Below are positions 45,794-54,532 of a stretch of 64,000 bases of DNA, piece after piece. Within the stretch, counting starts at the first letter, position 1; each line of letters starts with the position of its first letter. Below the pieces are notes generated by a model. The model had not been told where the DNA came from and ran no database searches. It worked only from the letters and a program-made list of their open reading frames with translations. Position numbers and translations under genes: made by a program. The stretch comes from Bacteroidota bacterium (GTDB lineage Bacteria > Bacteroidota > Bacteroidia > Bacteroidales > F082): NCBI GenBank assembly GCA_020444415.1, contig JAHLLA010000001.1, forward strand, positions 496,001-560,000, read 5' to 3'.

Positions 45794-45825
45794 TTGCTTC
45801 CTTAAAACATTTAGATGTACATTTG
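45794..45825 (+). promoter_or_regulatory. Strong promoter of the putative structured RNA
   Basis: TTG at 45794-45796 and TACATTTG at 45818-45825 form a -33/-7 pair with a 21-base spacer, the best match in the window. No protein gene starts downstream before the terminator at 46213. Confidence 0.7.
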
Positions 45826-45830
45826 TTTCA

Positions 45831-46256
45831 GCAAGTGAAGATAAAGGGCAGGTTTTAATGACCGGGAAAGCGAAGAGGACATCGCAAGATGAAATCGGAG
45901 GCAAACCCTAAGGAAAGAGAAAGAGGCGACGCAAGTCAATTCCGGATCGACCAGCCGCAAACTTGAAAAAGAAAGCGGGGCGCGGAAAGTGAAAACGCGA
46001 GTAGCAACTTCTCCAAACTCACGAAGGATTCTCGCAAGAGAAACCCAAATGAGGAGCCACATTAAACACCGGGTGGACGTAAAAGTGGAACCGCAAGAGG
46101 AAACCGGAACGAAAACCTGAAGAAAGGCAAAACCTTACGAGGTAGCGCCAAGTAAACAGCCGAAATAACGCAGCTTGCCACGAACTTCAACGCTACGGCA
46201 ATGAAGCAAGTGAACCGCGCAAAAATTCTCACGAATCGTTGCGCGGTTGTTTTTTT
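45831..46256 (+). ncRNA. Unidentified structured RNA, about 425 nt
   Basis: Between tadA and dnaG lies a protein-free stretch that differs from all its surroundings: T-poor, rich in G, A and C, and full of small hairpins. Visible ones include CATC-GCAA-GATG (45880-45891), GAC-GCAA-GTC (45928-45937), CGCG/CGCG (45981-45999), TTCTC-GCAA-GAGAA (46029-46042) enclosed by CTCC/GGAG (46011-46056), CCAC/GTGG (46057-46076), ACCT-TACG-AGGT (46132-46143), and a GCTTGCC/GGC..AAGC pairing (46173-46207). GNRA and UACG tetraloops are hallmarks of folded RNA. It has a good promoter and a strong terminator. I see no RNase P, tmRNA, SRP, 6S or group II intron signature, so the family is unknown. Confidence 0.72.
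46213..46256 (+). terminator. Strong intrinsic terminator of the putative RNA
   Basis: AACCGCGC (46213-46220) pairs with GCGCGGTT (46241-46248); ATTC (46225) and GAAT (46233) can pair inside the loop. A run of seven T follows. Confidence 0.9.
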
Positions 46257-46268
46257 ATAGGCCAGTCG

Positions 46269-48203
46269 TTAATATGAAATGACCCTTGTTAATTCAGAAT
46301 GAATTTTTGTACTGATATTTTTTAAGGTATTGTATTGATGGATCAGCATATCAATTTCATCAGGATCCGCGGTTTTCATTGAGTCCAATATCTCCTTTAA
46401 ATGTTTATCGGCATATTTGGCTTTCAACGAAAGCCAGGTGGTAAGCACCAAAAAACTCAACTGATCTTCCTCCTGTTTTACAAAAATCCGGTTCTTTTTC
46501 CAGTTATCGCTTAATTGATGCGGTGAAGTAAGCAAATTGATTGTTTCAGATGCAATTTTATTTTTTGAATGGTTGGTAAAATACGATTCCGTTAAACCAG
46601 TGTCCTTTTCTCGTGCCTCACCAAACTCATTTACAATTTCATTATAAGTATCTTTTAAGAATGATATTTGTTCGTTTTGTAATTCAGTCAGAATAAAATC
46701 ATCCACCCTAATTTGAATTTCCTGATTCTGTTCCTCATCATAAACCGTAATTATCTCATCTGAATAAAGCAAAAGAAGTCTTATCAGTTGTTTTTCATTT
46801 TCACTTATGTCCAGCGGATCCACTTTCATTTGCTCATCGAGCAATTGTTTGGTTTCAACATCCGCTACCTGAACATCCTGGTTTTCCGCTTGTTTTTTAA
46901 AACGCTGCCGGAGCCTTTTATTCAGCTCATTCATTAGCGCCTGCTCAGCCACATCCATAATGTTGCTGCATTCCTTGATGTAAACAGAACGGTTGATACC
47001 ATCAGGAATATGTGAAATGGTCTGAACGATCTCTTTGATCAAATCCGCTCTTTTCGCAGGATCGCCTACTGTTTCATCCAACAGTAAATTGGTTTTGAAA
47101 ACGATAAAATCTTTTGCCTGCTTGGTGATGAAAGCCTCTATTTCACTGGAGCGGTGTTTCCTGACAAACGAATCGGGATCTTCCCCATCAGGAAACAATA
47201 CGATTTTCACATTCATTCCCTGTTCGAGAATCAGATCAATACCCCTGAAAGAGGCCTTGATGCCAGCAGTATCACCATCAAACAGTATGGTGATATTGGG
47301 TGTGAAGCGCTTGATCAGTCTTATTTGTTCTTCGGTAAGTGAAGTACCTGAAGAGGCTACAACATTTTCAATGCCCGCTTGATGCATTGAAATTACATCT
47401 GTATAGCCTTCAACTAAATAGCAATTGTTCTGTTTAACAATTTCTATCCGGGCAAAATAAATACCATACAGCACGCTACTTTTATTGTAAATATCCGACT
47501 CTGGTGAGTTGATATACTTGGCTGTAGATTTCTCTGATGAAAGTATACGTCCTCCAAAACCGATGACCTTTCCGGTTAAATTATGGATTGGAAAAATAAC
47601 CCGCCCCCTAAACCTGTCGATCAAGCGGCTGTCTTTATCTATACTCAAACCAACTTTTGTAAGTATCTCTTTTTTAAACCCATTTTCTAACGCATAATCG
47701 GTATAATTGTGCCATTGATCGATGGCGTATCCCAACTCAAACTTTTCTATGGTCGACTCCCTGTAATCCCTTTCCTTCAGATAGGATAATGCTACGGATT
47801 TACCTTCTTCTGTTTCTTTTAAATTCTTCTGAAAATATTTTGACACAAAACCATTGACAACGAACATGCTTTCTCGCTCGTCAATCTCCTGCTGCATTTC
47901 AGGCGTTACTTCTTCCTCTTCAACTTCAATATTGTACTTTTTGGCAATATATCTTAAGGCTTCAGGGTATGAATAATGCTCATGTTCAATAATAAAATTT
48001 ACCGAGTTACCAGCTTTGCCACACCCAAAACACTTATAAATACCTTTGGCCGGTGATACTGAAAAGGAAGGAGTTTTCTCGTTGTGAAATGGGCACAAAC
48101 CTACATAATTCGATCCCCTCTTTTTCAAACTTACAAAATCGCCAATTACTTCCTCAATGCGGGCTGTATCAATTATTCGTTGTATGGTTTCTGGTTTGAT
48201 CAT
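46269..48203 (-). CDS. dnaG: DNA primase
   Basis: From the ATG at 48203 the protein has 644 residues and starts MIKPETIQRIIDTARIEEVI. The CHC2 zinc finger is CPFHNEKTPSFSVSP plus KCFGCGKAG; the Toprim core has VEGYTDVISMHQAG and ILFDGDTAGIKAS. It makes RNA primers for replication. An open frame continues 56 codons upstream, through a terminator-like hairpin, and is discounted. The C-terminal part (after about residue 430) is less conserved, as usual for the helicase-binding domain. Confidence 0.94.
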   Translation of the reverse strand: MIKPETIQRIIDTARIEEVIGDFVSLKKRGSNYVGLCPFHNEKTPSFSVSPAKGIYKCFGCGKAGNSVNFIIEHEHYSYPEALRYIAKKYNIEVEEEEVTPEMQQEIDERESMFVVNGFVSKYFQKNLKETEEGKSVALSYLKERDYRESTIEKFELGYAIDQWHNYTDYALENGFKKEILTKVGLSIDKDSRLIDRFRGRVIFPIHNLTGKVIGFGGRILSSEKSTAKYINSPESDIYNKSSVLYGIYFARIEIVKQNNCYLVEGYTDVISMHQAGIENVVASSGTSLTEEQIRLIKRFTPNITILFDGDTAGIKASFRGIDLILEQGMNVKIVLFPDGEDPDSFVRKHRSSEIEAFITKQAKDFIVFKTNLLLDETVGDPAKRADLIKEIVQTISHIPDGINRSVYIKECSNIMDVAEQALMNELNKRLRQRFKKQAENQDVQVADVETKQLLDEQMKVDPLDISENEKQLIRLLLLYSDEIITVYDEEQNQEIQIRVDDFILTELQNEQISFLKDTYNEIVNEFGEAREKDTGLTESYFTNHSKNKIASETINLLTSPHQLSDNWKKNRIFVKQEEDQLSFLVLTTWLSLKAKYADKHLKEILDSMKTADPDEIDMLIHQYNTLKNISTKIHSELTRVISY

Positions 48204-48264
48204 TGTAAGAAATGAATATGCTAAATTAATACAATTATCGGGTGTTGATGGTGGAATATATAAT

Positions 48265-48290
48265 AAAAAACGGCCCTCATGGGGCCGTTT
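48265..48290 (-). terminator. Reverse-strand terminator upstream of dnaG
   Basis: AAACGGCCC (48268-48276) pairs with GGGCCGTTT (48282-48290); the A run at 48265-48270 becomes the T-tail on the reverse strand. It would end a transcript starting near 48380. Confidence 0.65.
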
Positions 48291-48380
48291 AACCAAAAAC
48301 CAACAATTATGAAATAAAGTAGAATTTTGCTCGGTTTGCGGGGAGCAAACCATATGATGTTTTAATATCATTAAATTCTG
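48266..48380 (-). ncRNA. Candidate small RNA or attenuated leader of dnaG
   Basis: On the reverse strand a -7 box TAATTTTG (48385-48392) is followed by a perfect 7-bp hairpin, GGTTTGC/GCAAACC (48333-48351), and then the terminator at 48265-48290. The transcript would be about 110 nt. It could be a separate small RNA or a leader with conditional read-through into dnaG. Confidence 0.35.
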
Positions 48381-48476
48381 AGTTCAAAATTATATCATAT
48401 CATACTATATAAATGTTAAGCAAATTTAAGAAGTGTTAATAAAAGTTAAAAGCTGTAAATCAATTATTTGAAGCCT

Positions 48477-48484
48477 TAAATTTG
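48477..48484 (+). promoter_or_regulatory. -7 box four bases before the histidine kinase ATG
   Basis: TAAATTTG matches TAnnTTTG and ends at 48484; the ATG is at 48489, near the expected transcription start. No -33 TTG at ideal spacing is visible. Confidence 0.4.
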
Positions 48485-48488
48485 TTGC

Positions 48489-49940
48489 ATGAACAAATGG
48501 TCGACTACACTGATTATCGCTTTGGTTACATTAGCCACTATTGGGTTAATGGTGATACAAGTATACTGGATCAGGGACGCGGTGAAAGTGAAACAGGCGG
48601 TTTTTTTAAGAGATCTGGATCAGGCCATGACCAACGCCATTTATGAACTGGATAAATTACGGCTTGAAGACCGCCTGAAAAAACAAAGGCAGATGTACAA
48701 GCAAAACCATGGGATTTATGAGCTTTACGATTCTCTAAATAACCTGCTTTCAACCGGTATTGCAAGTATTAATACCATTTCAGAAATCAATTACATCCTT
48801 AATAGAACAAATAGCATTGTTAACAGGGCCAATTGGCAATTGAGTATCAACAATACGGAGAGTGAACCGGGCAGTTTCCTAGTTTCAAATAAAGACCTGA
48901 TAGATTCGATCATTACTTACCAGCTCCGAAAACACAATGTAAAAACACTGCATGAATTTGGTATATACAGCCCGGCTACCAACTCTATGCTGGTCCAAAG
49001 AACCGGTGCTTACCCTGACAAGCTATTAAAGGAAGCTTATGTATACGACCTGGCTCCTATCTCTTCGCTTTTTGCACCGCCCAATAAACTTCTATTATAT
49101 TTCCCGTACGAGAAAGGATTTATAGCCAGGCAAATATGGAAATTACTGGCTGTATCTATTTTTCTATTTCTCGTTATTATTTTCTCATTTTCTTTCAGTA
49201 TTCATATCATAAACCGGCAAAAAAAACTGTCGGTGATGAAGAATGATTTCATCAACAATATGACACATGAGTTCAAAACACCGATTTCGACCATTGCACT
49301 TGCCTGTGAAGCATTAAAAGATGAGGACCTGAAACACATTGCCGAGGTATATAACAATTATATTGGCGTAATTAATGAAGAAAACAGCCGCCTAAAATCA
49401 ATGGCTGAGCAGATATTACAAACTGCTATCATTGATAAAGGCCAGCTAAAACTTAAAAAAACATTGTTAGACGTTAATGAGCTTATAGTAAATGCGACAA
49501 GCAGTAAAAAAATGGCCATTGAAAAAAAAGGGGGCACTATCGAATTGCAATTAAAGGCCTCAAAGTCCGTTTTAAAAGCAGACACGGTGCATCTTACCAA
49601 TGTGTTCATTAATTTACTTGATAACGCCATAAAATATAACCTCAACAAACCCCACGTCATTATTAACACGATCAATAAAAATGGTGATTTGCTGATCCGT
49701 GTGCAGGATAACGGGATAGGGATCAGCAAATCGAACCAAAAGAAAATTTTTGAGAAATTATACCGGGTACCTACGGGAAATGTGCATAATTTTAAAGGAT
49801 TCGGATTGGGACTTAGTTATGTAAAAGCCATTCTGGATCTTCACAAGGGGGACGTGAAAGTTGATTCGGATATTGAAAAAGGATCTACATTCACCATTCG
49901 CTTACCTCTTAAAACAAAATCTAATGAAGAAAAAAAATAA
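48489..49940 (+). CDS. Sensor histidine kinase
   Basis: This 483-residue kinase has membrane helices at about residues 5-27 and 218-240 enclosing a periplasmic sensor region of unknown fold. HisKA is seen in NNMTHEFKTPISTIALACEA with the phospho-accepting His, and the ATPase domain in NVFINLLDNAIKYN (N box), QDNGIGISKSNQ and FKGFGLGLSYVKAI. It phosphorylates the response regulator encoded next, whose start overlaps it by 17 bases. The signal is unknown. A -7 box sits just four bases ahead of the ATG. Confidence 0.93.
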   Translation: MNKWSTTLIIALVTLATIGLMVIQVYWIRDAVKVKQAVFLRDLDQAMTNAIYELDKLRLEDRLKKQRQMYKQNHGIYELYDSLNNLLSTGIASINTISEINYILNRTNSIVNRANWQLSINNTESEPGSFLVSNKDLIDSIITYQLRKHNVKTLHEFGIYSPATNSMLVQRTGAYPDKLLKEAYVYDLAPISSLFAPPNKLLLYFPYEKGFIARQIWKLLAVSIFLFLVIIFSFSFSIHIINRQKKLSVMKNDFINNMTHEFKTPISTIALACEALKDEDLKHIAEVYNNYIGVINEENSRLKSMAEQILQTAIIDKGQLKLKKTLLDVNELIVNATSSKKMAIEKKGGTIELQLKASKSVLKADTVHLTNVFINLLDNAIKYNLNKPHVIINTINKNGDLLIRVQDNGIGISKSNQKKIFEKLYRVPTGNVHNFKGFGLGLSYVKAILDLHKGDVKVDSDIEKGSTFTIRLPLKTKSNEEKK

Positions 49941-50616
49941 AATACTGTTGGCCGAAGATGATAAGAATCTTGGAAGCGTTTTAAAAACTTATCTTGAAGT
50001 AAAGGGATTTCAAACCACTCTTTCGGTTGATGGGAAAGAAGCACTCGAGAATTTCAAGCGAAATGAGTTTGATTTCTGTATTCTCGATATTATGATGCCA
50101 GTAATGGATGGGTTTACCCTGGCCAAGGAGATCAGGAAACTGGATAAAAACATTCCCTTTTTATTTTTAACAGCCAAGTCGATGCAGGAAGATAAAATTC
50201 AGGGGTTTGAAGTAGGTGCTGACGACTATCTGACCAAACCATTCAGCATGGAAGAGTTGTTAATGCGGATTAAGGCGATTATTCGCCGGGTTGAGGAAGG
50301 CAAAGATACTTCAGGTGAGCGTAAATTTAATTTTGGAAAATACTTATTTGATTACAATCGCCAGATGCTAAACATAGGCAAAAAGCAACAAAAATTGACT
50401 TCAAAAGAAGCAGAGTTACTGAAGCTGCTTTGTGAAAACATGAATAACGTGCTAGACAGGTCGGTGGCGTTGAATAAAATCTGGTACGACGACAGCTATT
50501 TCAATGCACGTTCGATGGATGTGTATATTACCAAGCTCCGCAAATATCTGAAAGAAGACCCAACCGTAGAACTCATCAATGTACACGGGGTTGGTTTTAA
50601 GCTGGTTGCTCCTTAG
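49924..50616 (+). CDS. OmpR-family response regulator
   Basis: From the ATG at 49924 this 230-residue protein has a receiver domain (ILLAEDDKNLGSVL, phospho-Asp in FCILDIMMPVMDG, Lys in DDYLTKPFSMEELL) and a C-terminal winged-helix DNA-binding domain (LTSKEAELLKLLCENMNNVL to MDVYITKLRKYL). It is the partner of the overlapping histidine kinase. The stop codon overlaps the stop of the convergent arylsulfotransferase-like gene by four bases. Confidence 0.94.
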   Translation: MKKKNKILLAEDDKNLGSVLKTYLEVKGFQTTLSVDGKEALENFKRNEFDFCILDIMMPVMDGFTLAKEIRKLDKNIPFLFLTAKSMQEDKIQGFEVGADDYLTKPFSMEELLMRIKAIIRRVEEGKDTSGERKFNFGKYLFDYNRQMLNIGKKQQKLTSKEAELLKLLCENMNNVLDRSVALNKIWYDDSYFNARSMDVYITKLRKYLKEDPTVELINVHGVGFKLVAP

Positions 50617-52331
50617 AGTTTTATTAATTTCTTAGAATAGGTGCTTTTACCCGTAATGAACTGCAATTGATATATACCACCAGGGAGGTCAGAAGTTGAA
50701 ATTTCGAATCTACCAATATCATCAATACTTTTCGTACATATAATTTGGCCTGTTGCATTCAAAAGTCTAATATCTAAACCGTTTTTAAAAGTTTTACTTG
50801 TCGTAATGACAATCCTTTCTGTAAATGGATTTGGAAAAACCTGAACTTTTTGGAGCTCTTCATCCTGAACACTTGTACCTGCCAGTGCATTGGCCTGTAG
50901 TGGTATCTGAACGCTTATTCTCCTGCTCAAACCCTCATTTTCAGTATCCCAGCTTAATGTCATCAAATCATTAAAAAAACCTTCTGCACCATTAGGGTCA
51001 AACTGAAGTTCAATATTAACATTGCTATTCGCTTCTATCAAAATAGGCAATTGATTGTATACTGAAAAACGTGAACCATGCTGATGTATGTTATTTATTT
51101 CTATGGTCTGTTGCAGGTTATTCGTCAATTCAACAGATGTTGTTGAGGGATGGGAAATACTTACTTCTCCAAAATTTACTGTATCAACATTACTAATAAT
51201 AGCCGTTGATTTCCAATCGAATTTAAATGCACGGTAGCTCACTGCATCATATGCTATTTCCAATGCCTTGCTACCATCTGGTTTAAACTCAGTAACATTC
51301 GGATCGCCTGAACCCCAACCTACTATCCAGTTACCATTTGGCAATAATTGTGAATTCCCCATAATATTACCTTGTATCAACTCAGGATAGCTTTTATATT
51401 GCATAAGCAATGTTGCAGTATAATTCAACTCATCCAGATCATATATTAAGGCACGCGATCCTTCAACCCCGGAAAACCAATTATTATCATATACTGAATA
51501 CTGTCCATTCGGTAATTTTCTGAAATCATGCTGGCCCGAAAAAATCGAAGTATCACTGTCAAAAGTGAACATATTATTTTTCCCACCCAATCTCCAGATA
51601 ATTTCACCCGTATTGATATTTATTTTGGTTAACTCGTGTAAATTTCTGGATGAAATAATAATGGTTGAATCGGTATCAAGTTCTATTGAATTAATATGTG
51701 CATAATCGATGCTGTAAGGACTTGTTAAATCGACGTGATCCCCGGCATCAGTAATTTGAAAATGATCAAAAGTACTCCAATGAAAAAGCACTTCGTTATT
51801 GCTATTTTGTATTTGAATAACTCCGCCAACTACCGAAACACCAGGCTGACCGCCTTCGACAACGGTATCCATATCTACAATCCGATATTCGTTTGCCAGC
51901 ATCAAATAATTACCGTTTTCGAGAATAATTAAATCGTGAAAGTCATTAGAGAATCCATTAACAACTAATTCTTCAACAAACTCAAATTTTTCGTTTAATA
52001 CATAATGATTACGCCCCAGTGTACCTGATGCAAATGTGAGTATATTATCATTTTGCAACTTAAAATCGAATGCAGCGGCTGTTTGTTCTTCATAAAAAAC
52101 GGGTGTTCCGCTATTATCTATAATAACGAGGTACGGAATGGCATCCGGAAAATGTCCCCAAAGACCGGCCGGTGACAGAAAAAAATATCCTGGTGAAGGG
52201 TCATTACTGTAAAGGATTTCCGGAACCGGAAAATCATCTGGCAAATCATCACGACTATTGTAATCATTGATTTGCCCGAAACACATAAGGGTCCAGCCAA
52301 AAACAGTTAAAAGTAGAAATAACTTTTTCAT
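50613..52331 (-). CDS. Secreted arylsulfotransferase-like protein with T9SS tail
   Basis: This 572-residue protein has a signal peptide (MKKLFLLLTVFGWTLMCFGQ), an arylsulfotransferase (ASST)-like beta-propeller (about residues 40-350; IDYAHINSIELDTDSTI, ITGEIIWRLGG-type motif, GQHDFRKLPNGQYSVYDN), an Ig-like region, and a C-terminal sorting domain beginning VFPNPFTERIVITT. Bacterial ASST enzymes move sulfate between phenols using a His; the His in QHDFR is shared with the neighbouring paralogue. The T9SS tail indicates export to the surface or medium. Activity is inferred from family only. Confidence 0.8.
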   Translation of the reverse strand: MKKLFLLLTVFGWTLMCFGQINDYNSRDDLPDDFPVPEILYSNDPSPGYFFLSPAGLWGHFPDAIPYLVIIDNSGTPVFYEEQTAAAFDFKLQNDNILTFASGTLGRNHYVLNEKFEFVEELVVNGFSNDFHDLIILENGNYLMLANEYRIVDMDTVVEGGQPGVSVVGGVIQIQNSNNEVLFHWSTFDHFQITDAGDHVDLTSPYSIDYAHINSIELDTDSTIIISSRNLHELTKININTGEIIWRLGGKNNMFTFDSDTSIFSGQHDFRKLPNGQYSVYDNNWFSGVEGSRALIYDLDELNYTATLLMQYKSYPELIQGNIMGNSQLLPNGNWIVGWGSGDPNVTEFKPDGSKALEIAYDAVSYRAFKFDWKSTAIISNVDTVNFGEVSISHPSTTSVELTNNLQQTIEINNIHQHGSRFSVYNQLPILIEANSNVNIELQFDPNGAEGFFNDLMTLSWDTENEGLSRRISVQIPLQANALAGTSVQDEELQKVQVFPNPFTERIVITTSKTFKNGLDIRLLNATGQIICTKSIDDIGRFEISTSDLPGGIYQLQFITGKSTYSKKLIKL

Positions 52332-52362
52332 GAAGAACGCTCTATTAATTATGAATTCATAT

Positions 52363-54462
52363 TTATTTTACAATAAACCTGAATGTAGCTTGACCGTCAT
52401 TTGAACTCACTAAACCTGTGTAAACGCCCTGTGTAAGATTTGCAGTTGACAAACGCATTAGCTGATCGTTTGTTTTCTTTTCAAGCAACTGTTGGCCTGC
52501 CACATTATAAATTCTTATTGTTTTATTTCCTTTAAATTCAATATGAATGTCTATCCAGTCAGTTGCCGGGTTTGGATTAACCGATACTTTATCATTCTCA
52601 TATTCATGAATACCTGTGGGTGTACTTCCAGTTAGTACAATCTGTCGAGCGATTCTTTCCGTTGTATCTATATTATCGTAATTCAAAGTTAATACATCAA
52701 CAAACTCACCCGTTCCTTGTGGTTGAAAGTTAACTATGACATTCTCTTCTTCACCGGGAGCCAATACGATTGGAAGTTGAGATACCAACCAATAATCATC
52801 CAAATGGTTATGTGAACTATTAATGGTAATCGTATCTTCATCCATTTGATTGGCAACTTTAAAAGTTCTTGATACAGGTACGTAATCATCATACTCTCCA
52901 AAATCTAGCGTATCTTTATTAAAAGTGAAAACATTGTGAATCCATTCAAATCTCTGAACCCGGTAGTCATTGGTTCCTTCTGGCCCCAGTAAATCAAGGT
53001 GTCTTTCACCATTGGTGCTAATTTCTGTGGCTAGTAAAGGTGAGCCCATACCCCATCCTATTAAACTTCTGTCTTCAGCAATTCTTCGATGGCTACCGGT
53101 AGCTCTTCTGTATATATCAGGATCTTCGCGATGATTCCATACTAAAGTTGCTGTCATGTTCTCTTCATCAAGTTGGTATTCCACCGCCTGACTAAATGAT
53201 TCAGGCCTGTGATTTCTACCGTTATCATAAATCGTAATATTTCCATTGGGTAGTTGCCTGATATCATGCTGCCATGACCAGCCAATTGTATCATTGAAAG
53301 TAAACATATTATTTTTGGACAACAGACCAAGCCTCCAAATTATTTCTCCGGTTTCATAGTTAATTTTCGTTATTTCTTCCATATTACGCAACGACATCAT
53401 CAAATTTCCTTCAAGATCAAAATCAAATGCATTCCCGTGCACATAATCAATCTCTTCAGCAGTTAAATCAATGGTGTCAGAAACATCAGTTATTTCCAGA
53501 TAATCCCAACTTCTCCATTCAAAATATACATTTCGGTCTTTATCTACCTCTTGTACAACAAAACCTTCAACAATTGCTTCCGGGTTTCCTCCTTCCACAA
53601 TTTCGCTCATATCCACCACCTGTGGATCGTAAGCCATCATTAAGTAATGTCCGTTTTCCAGTAGCAACATATCATGTGTATCCACATAATACCCATTTCC
53701 CATTCGGATTGTATCTGTAACTTTTAGCTGATCATTACGGATAAAATATCCCTGCAAATCCAGGTTTGCATTGTTTCTGTAGTCATGCGTAAAAGTTCCG
53801 TCAGCTAATATTTTCAGGTCTCTTCTATTTTCAGCAGTAAACCATATAGGAATGGCATTATTATCAAGAATTACAGCATAACTGTTATAACCAGGTGCAT
53901 TTCTCGCGCCAATATTTAAAAATAAATAGCCTGGTAAAGGATTATTTACATTTTCTACGTATGGGATAGGGTAATCAGAGGGATAACTATTGTCATTTTT
54001 AGGTGGGTTATATTTGTATGAAGTATTTCCTCTTTCACCTCCCTGATTTAATTCGGCTTCTTTTTCACGTTGGTAATACCTTTCCAAAAAATGGATGTTG
54101 TCTTCTTTTTCTGTTGAGAACCTCAACGAAAACGGATCAGATGTCTCATTCATAAACTGGATTGCACCATTTTCCATTAACAATTGGTATTCAGTATTTC
54201 TTCTCAACTTTTGCGTTGGCTCAATAAATACCAACTTATTATTTTCAATGCGAATATTAATTGACACTTCGCCAATCCGGTCATATAATTGTATCTGTGA
54301 TTTGTCAAAAGAAACGATCTCATTGTACGACTTAAGCAGGATTACTTGTTCCGGGTTAACGAATTTCGCATCTGATTTAGGGCTTGTATAATAAAAATCA
54401 GGGCTTTGGGCAAACCCTTGTAAGCTACATACAACAAATAAAACAAGGAAAATCTTTTTCAT
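52363..54462 (-). CDS. Secreted arylsulfotransferase-like protein with T9SS tail, larger paralogue
   Basis: From the ATG at 54462 the protein has 699 residues, starting MKKIFLVLFVVCSLQGFAQ (signal peptide). An extra Ig-like (Big_5-type) domain lies at about residues 20-120, followed by an ASST-like propeller (about 150-480; WQHDIRQLPNGNITIYDN, GEIIWRLGLLS), an Ig-like region and a T9SS sorting domain (VSVNPNPATDWIDIHIEF). It is a paralogue of the downstream gene, 31 bases away, so both are probably one transcript. The substrate is unknown. Confidence 0.8.
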   Translation of the reverse strand: MKKIFLVLFVVCSLQGFAQSPDFYYTSPKSDAKFVNPEQVILLKSYNEIVSFDKSQIQLYDRIGEVSINIRIENNKLVFIEPTQKLRRNTEYQLLMENGAIQFMNETSDPFSLRFSTEKEDNIHFLERYYQREKEAELNQGGERGNTSYKYNPPKNDNSYPSDYPIPYVENVNNPLPGYLFLNIGARNAPGYNSYAVILDNNAIPIWFTAENRRDLKILADGTFTHDYRNNANLDLQGYFIRNDQLKVTDTIRMGNGYYVDTHDMLLLENGHYLMMAYDPQVVDMSEIVEGGNPEAIVEGFVVQEVDKDRNVYFEWRSWDYLEITDVSDTIDLTAEEIDYVHGNAFDFDLEGNLMMSLRNMEEITKINYETGEIIWRLGLLSKNNMFTFNDTIGWSWQHDIRQLPNGNITIYDNGRNHRPESFSQAVEYQLDEENMTATLVWNHREDPDIYRRATGSHRRIAEDRSLIGWGMGSPLLATEISTNGERHLDLLGPEGTNDYRVQRFEWIHNVFTFNKDTLDFGEYDDYVPVSRTFKVANQMDEDTITINSSHNHLDDYWLVSQLPIVLAPGEEENVIVNFQPQGTGEFVDVLTLNYDNIDTTERIARQIVLTGSTPTGIHEYENDKVSVNPNPATDWIDIHIEFKGNKTIRIYNVAGQQLLEKKTNDQLMRLSTANLTQGVYTGLVSSNDGQATFRFIVK

Positions 54463-54532
54463 AACATTAGTTTTAGGTCTATAAAAAAACAAAGTTCGCA
54501 AGTATTTACTTTAAAAGCAATGTTTTGAAGGT

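Noticed and set aside
45811-46062. Open frame of 83 codons on the reverse strand across the putative RNA
   Set aside because: It runs against the promoter and terminator, resembles no known protein and sits in a T-poor structured stretch where stop-free frames arise by chance.
45831-46256. RNase P RNA, tmRNA or group II intron
   Set aside because: I find none of the conserved segments of these RNAs (RNase P GAGGAAAGTCC-type, tmRNA tRNA-like ends, domain V).
48204-48371. In-frame 56-codon N-terminal extension of dnaG
   Set aside because: The extension runs through a terminator hairpin and resembles no primase; family similarity begins at the ATG at 48203.
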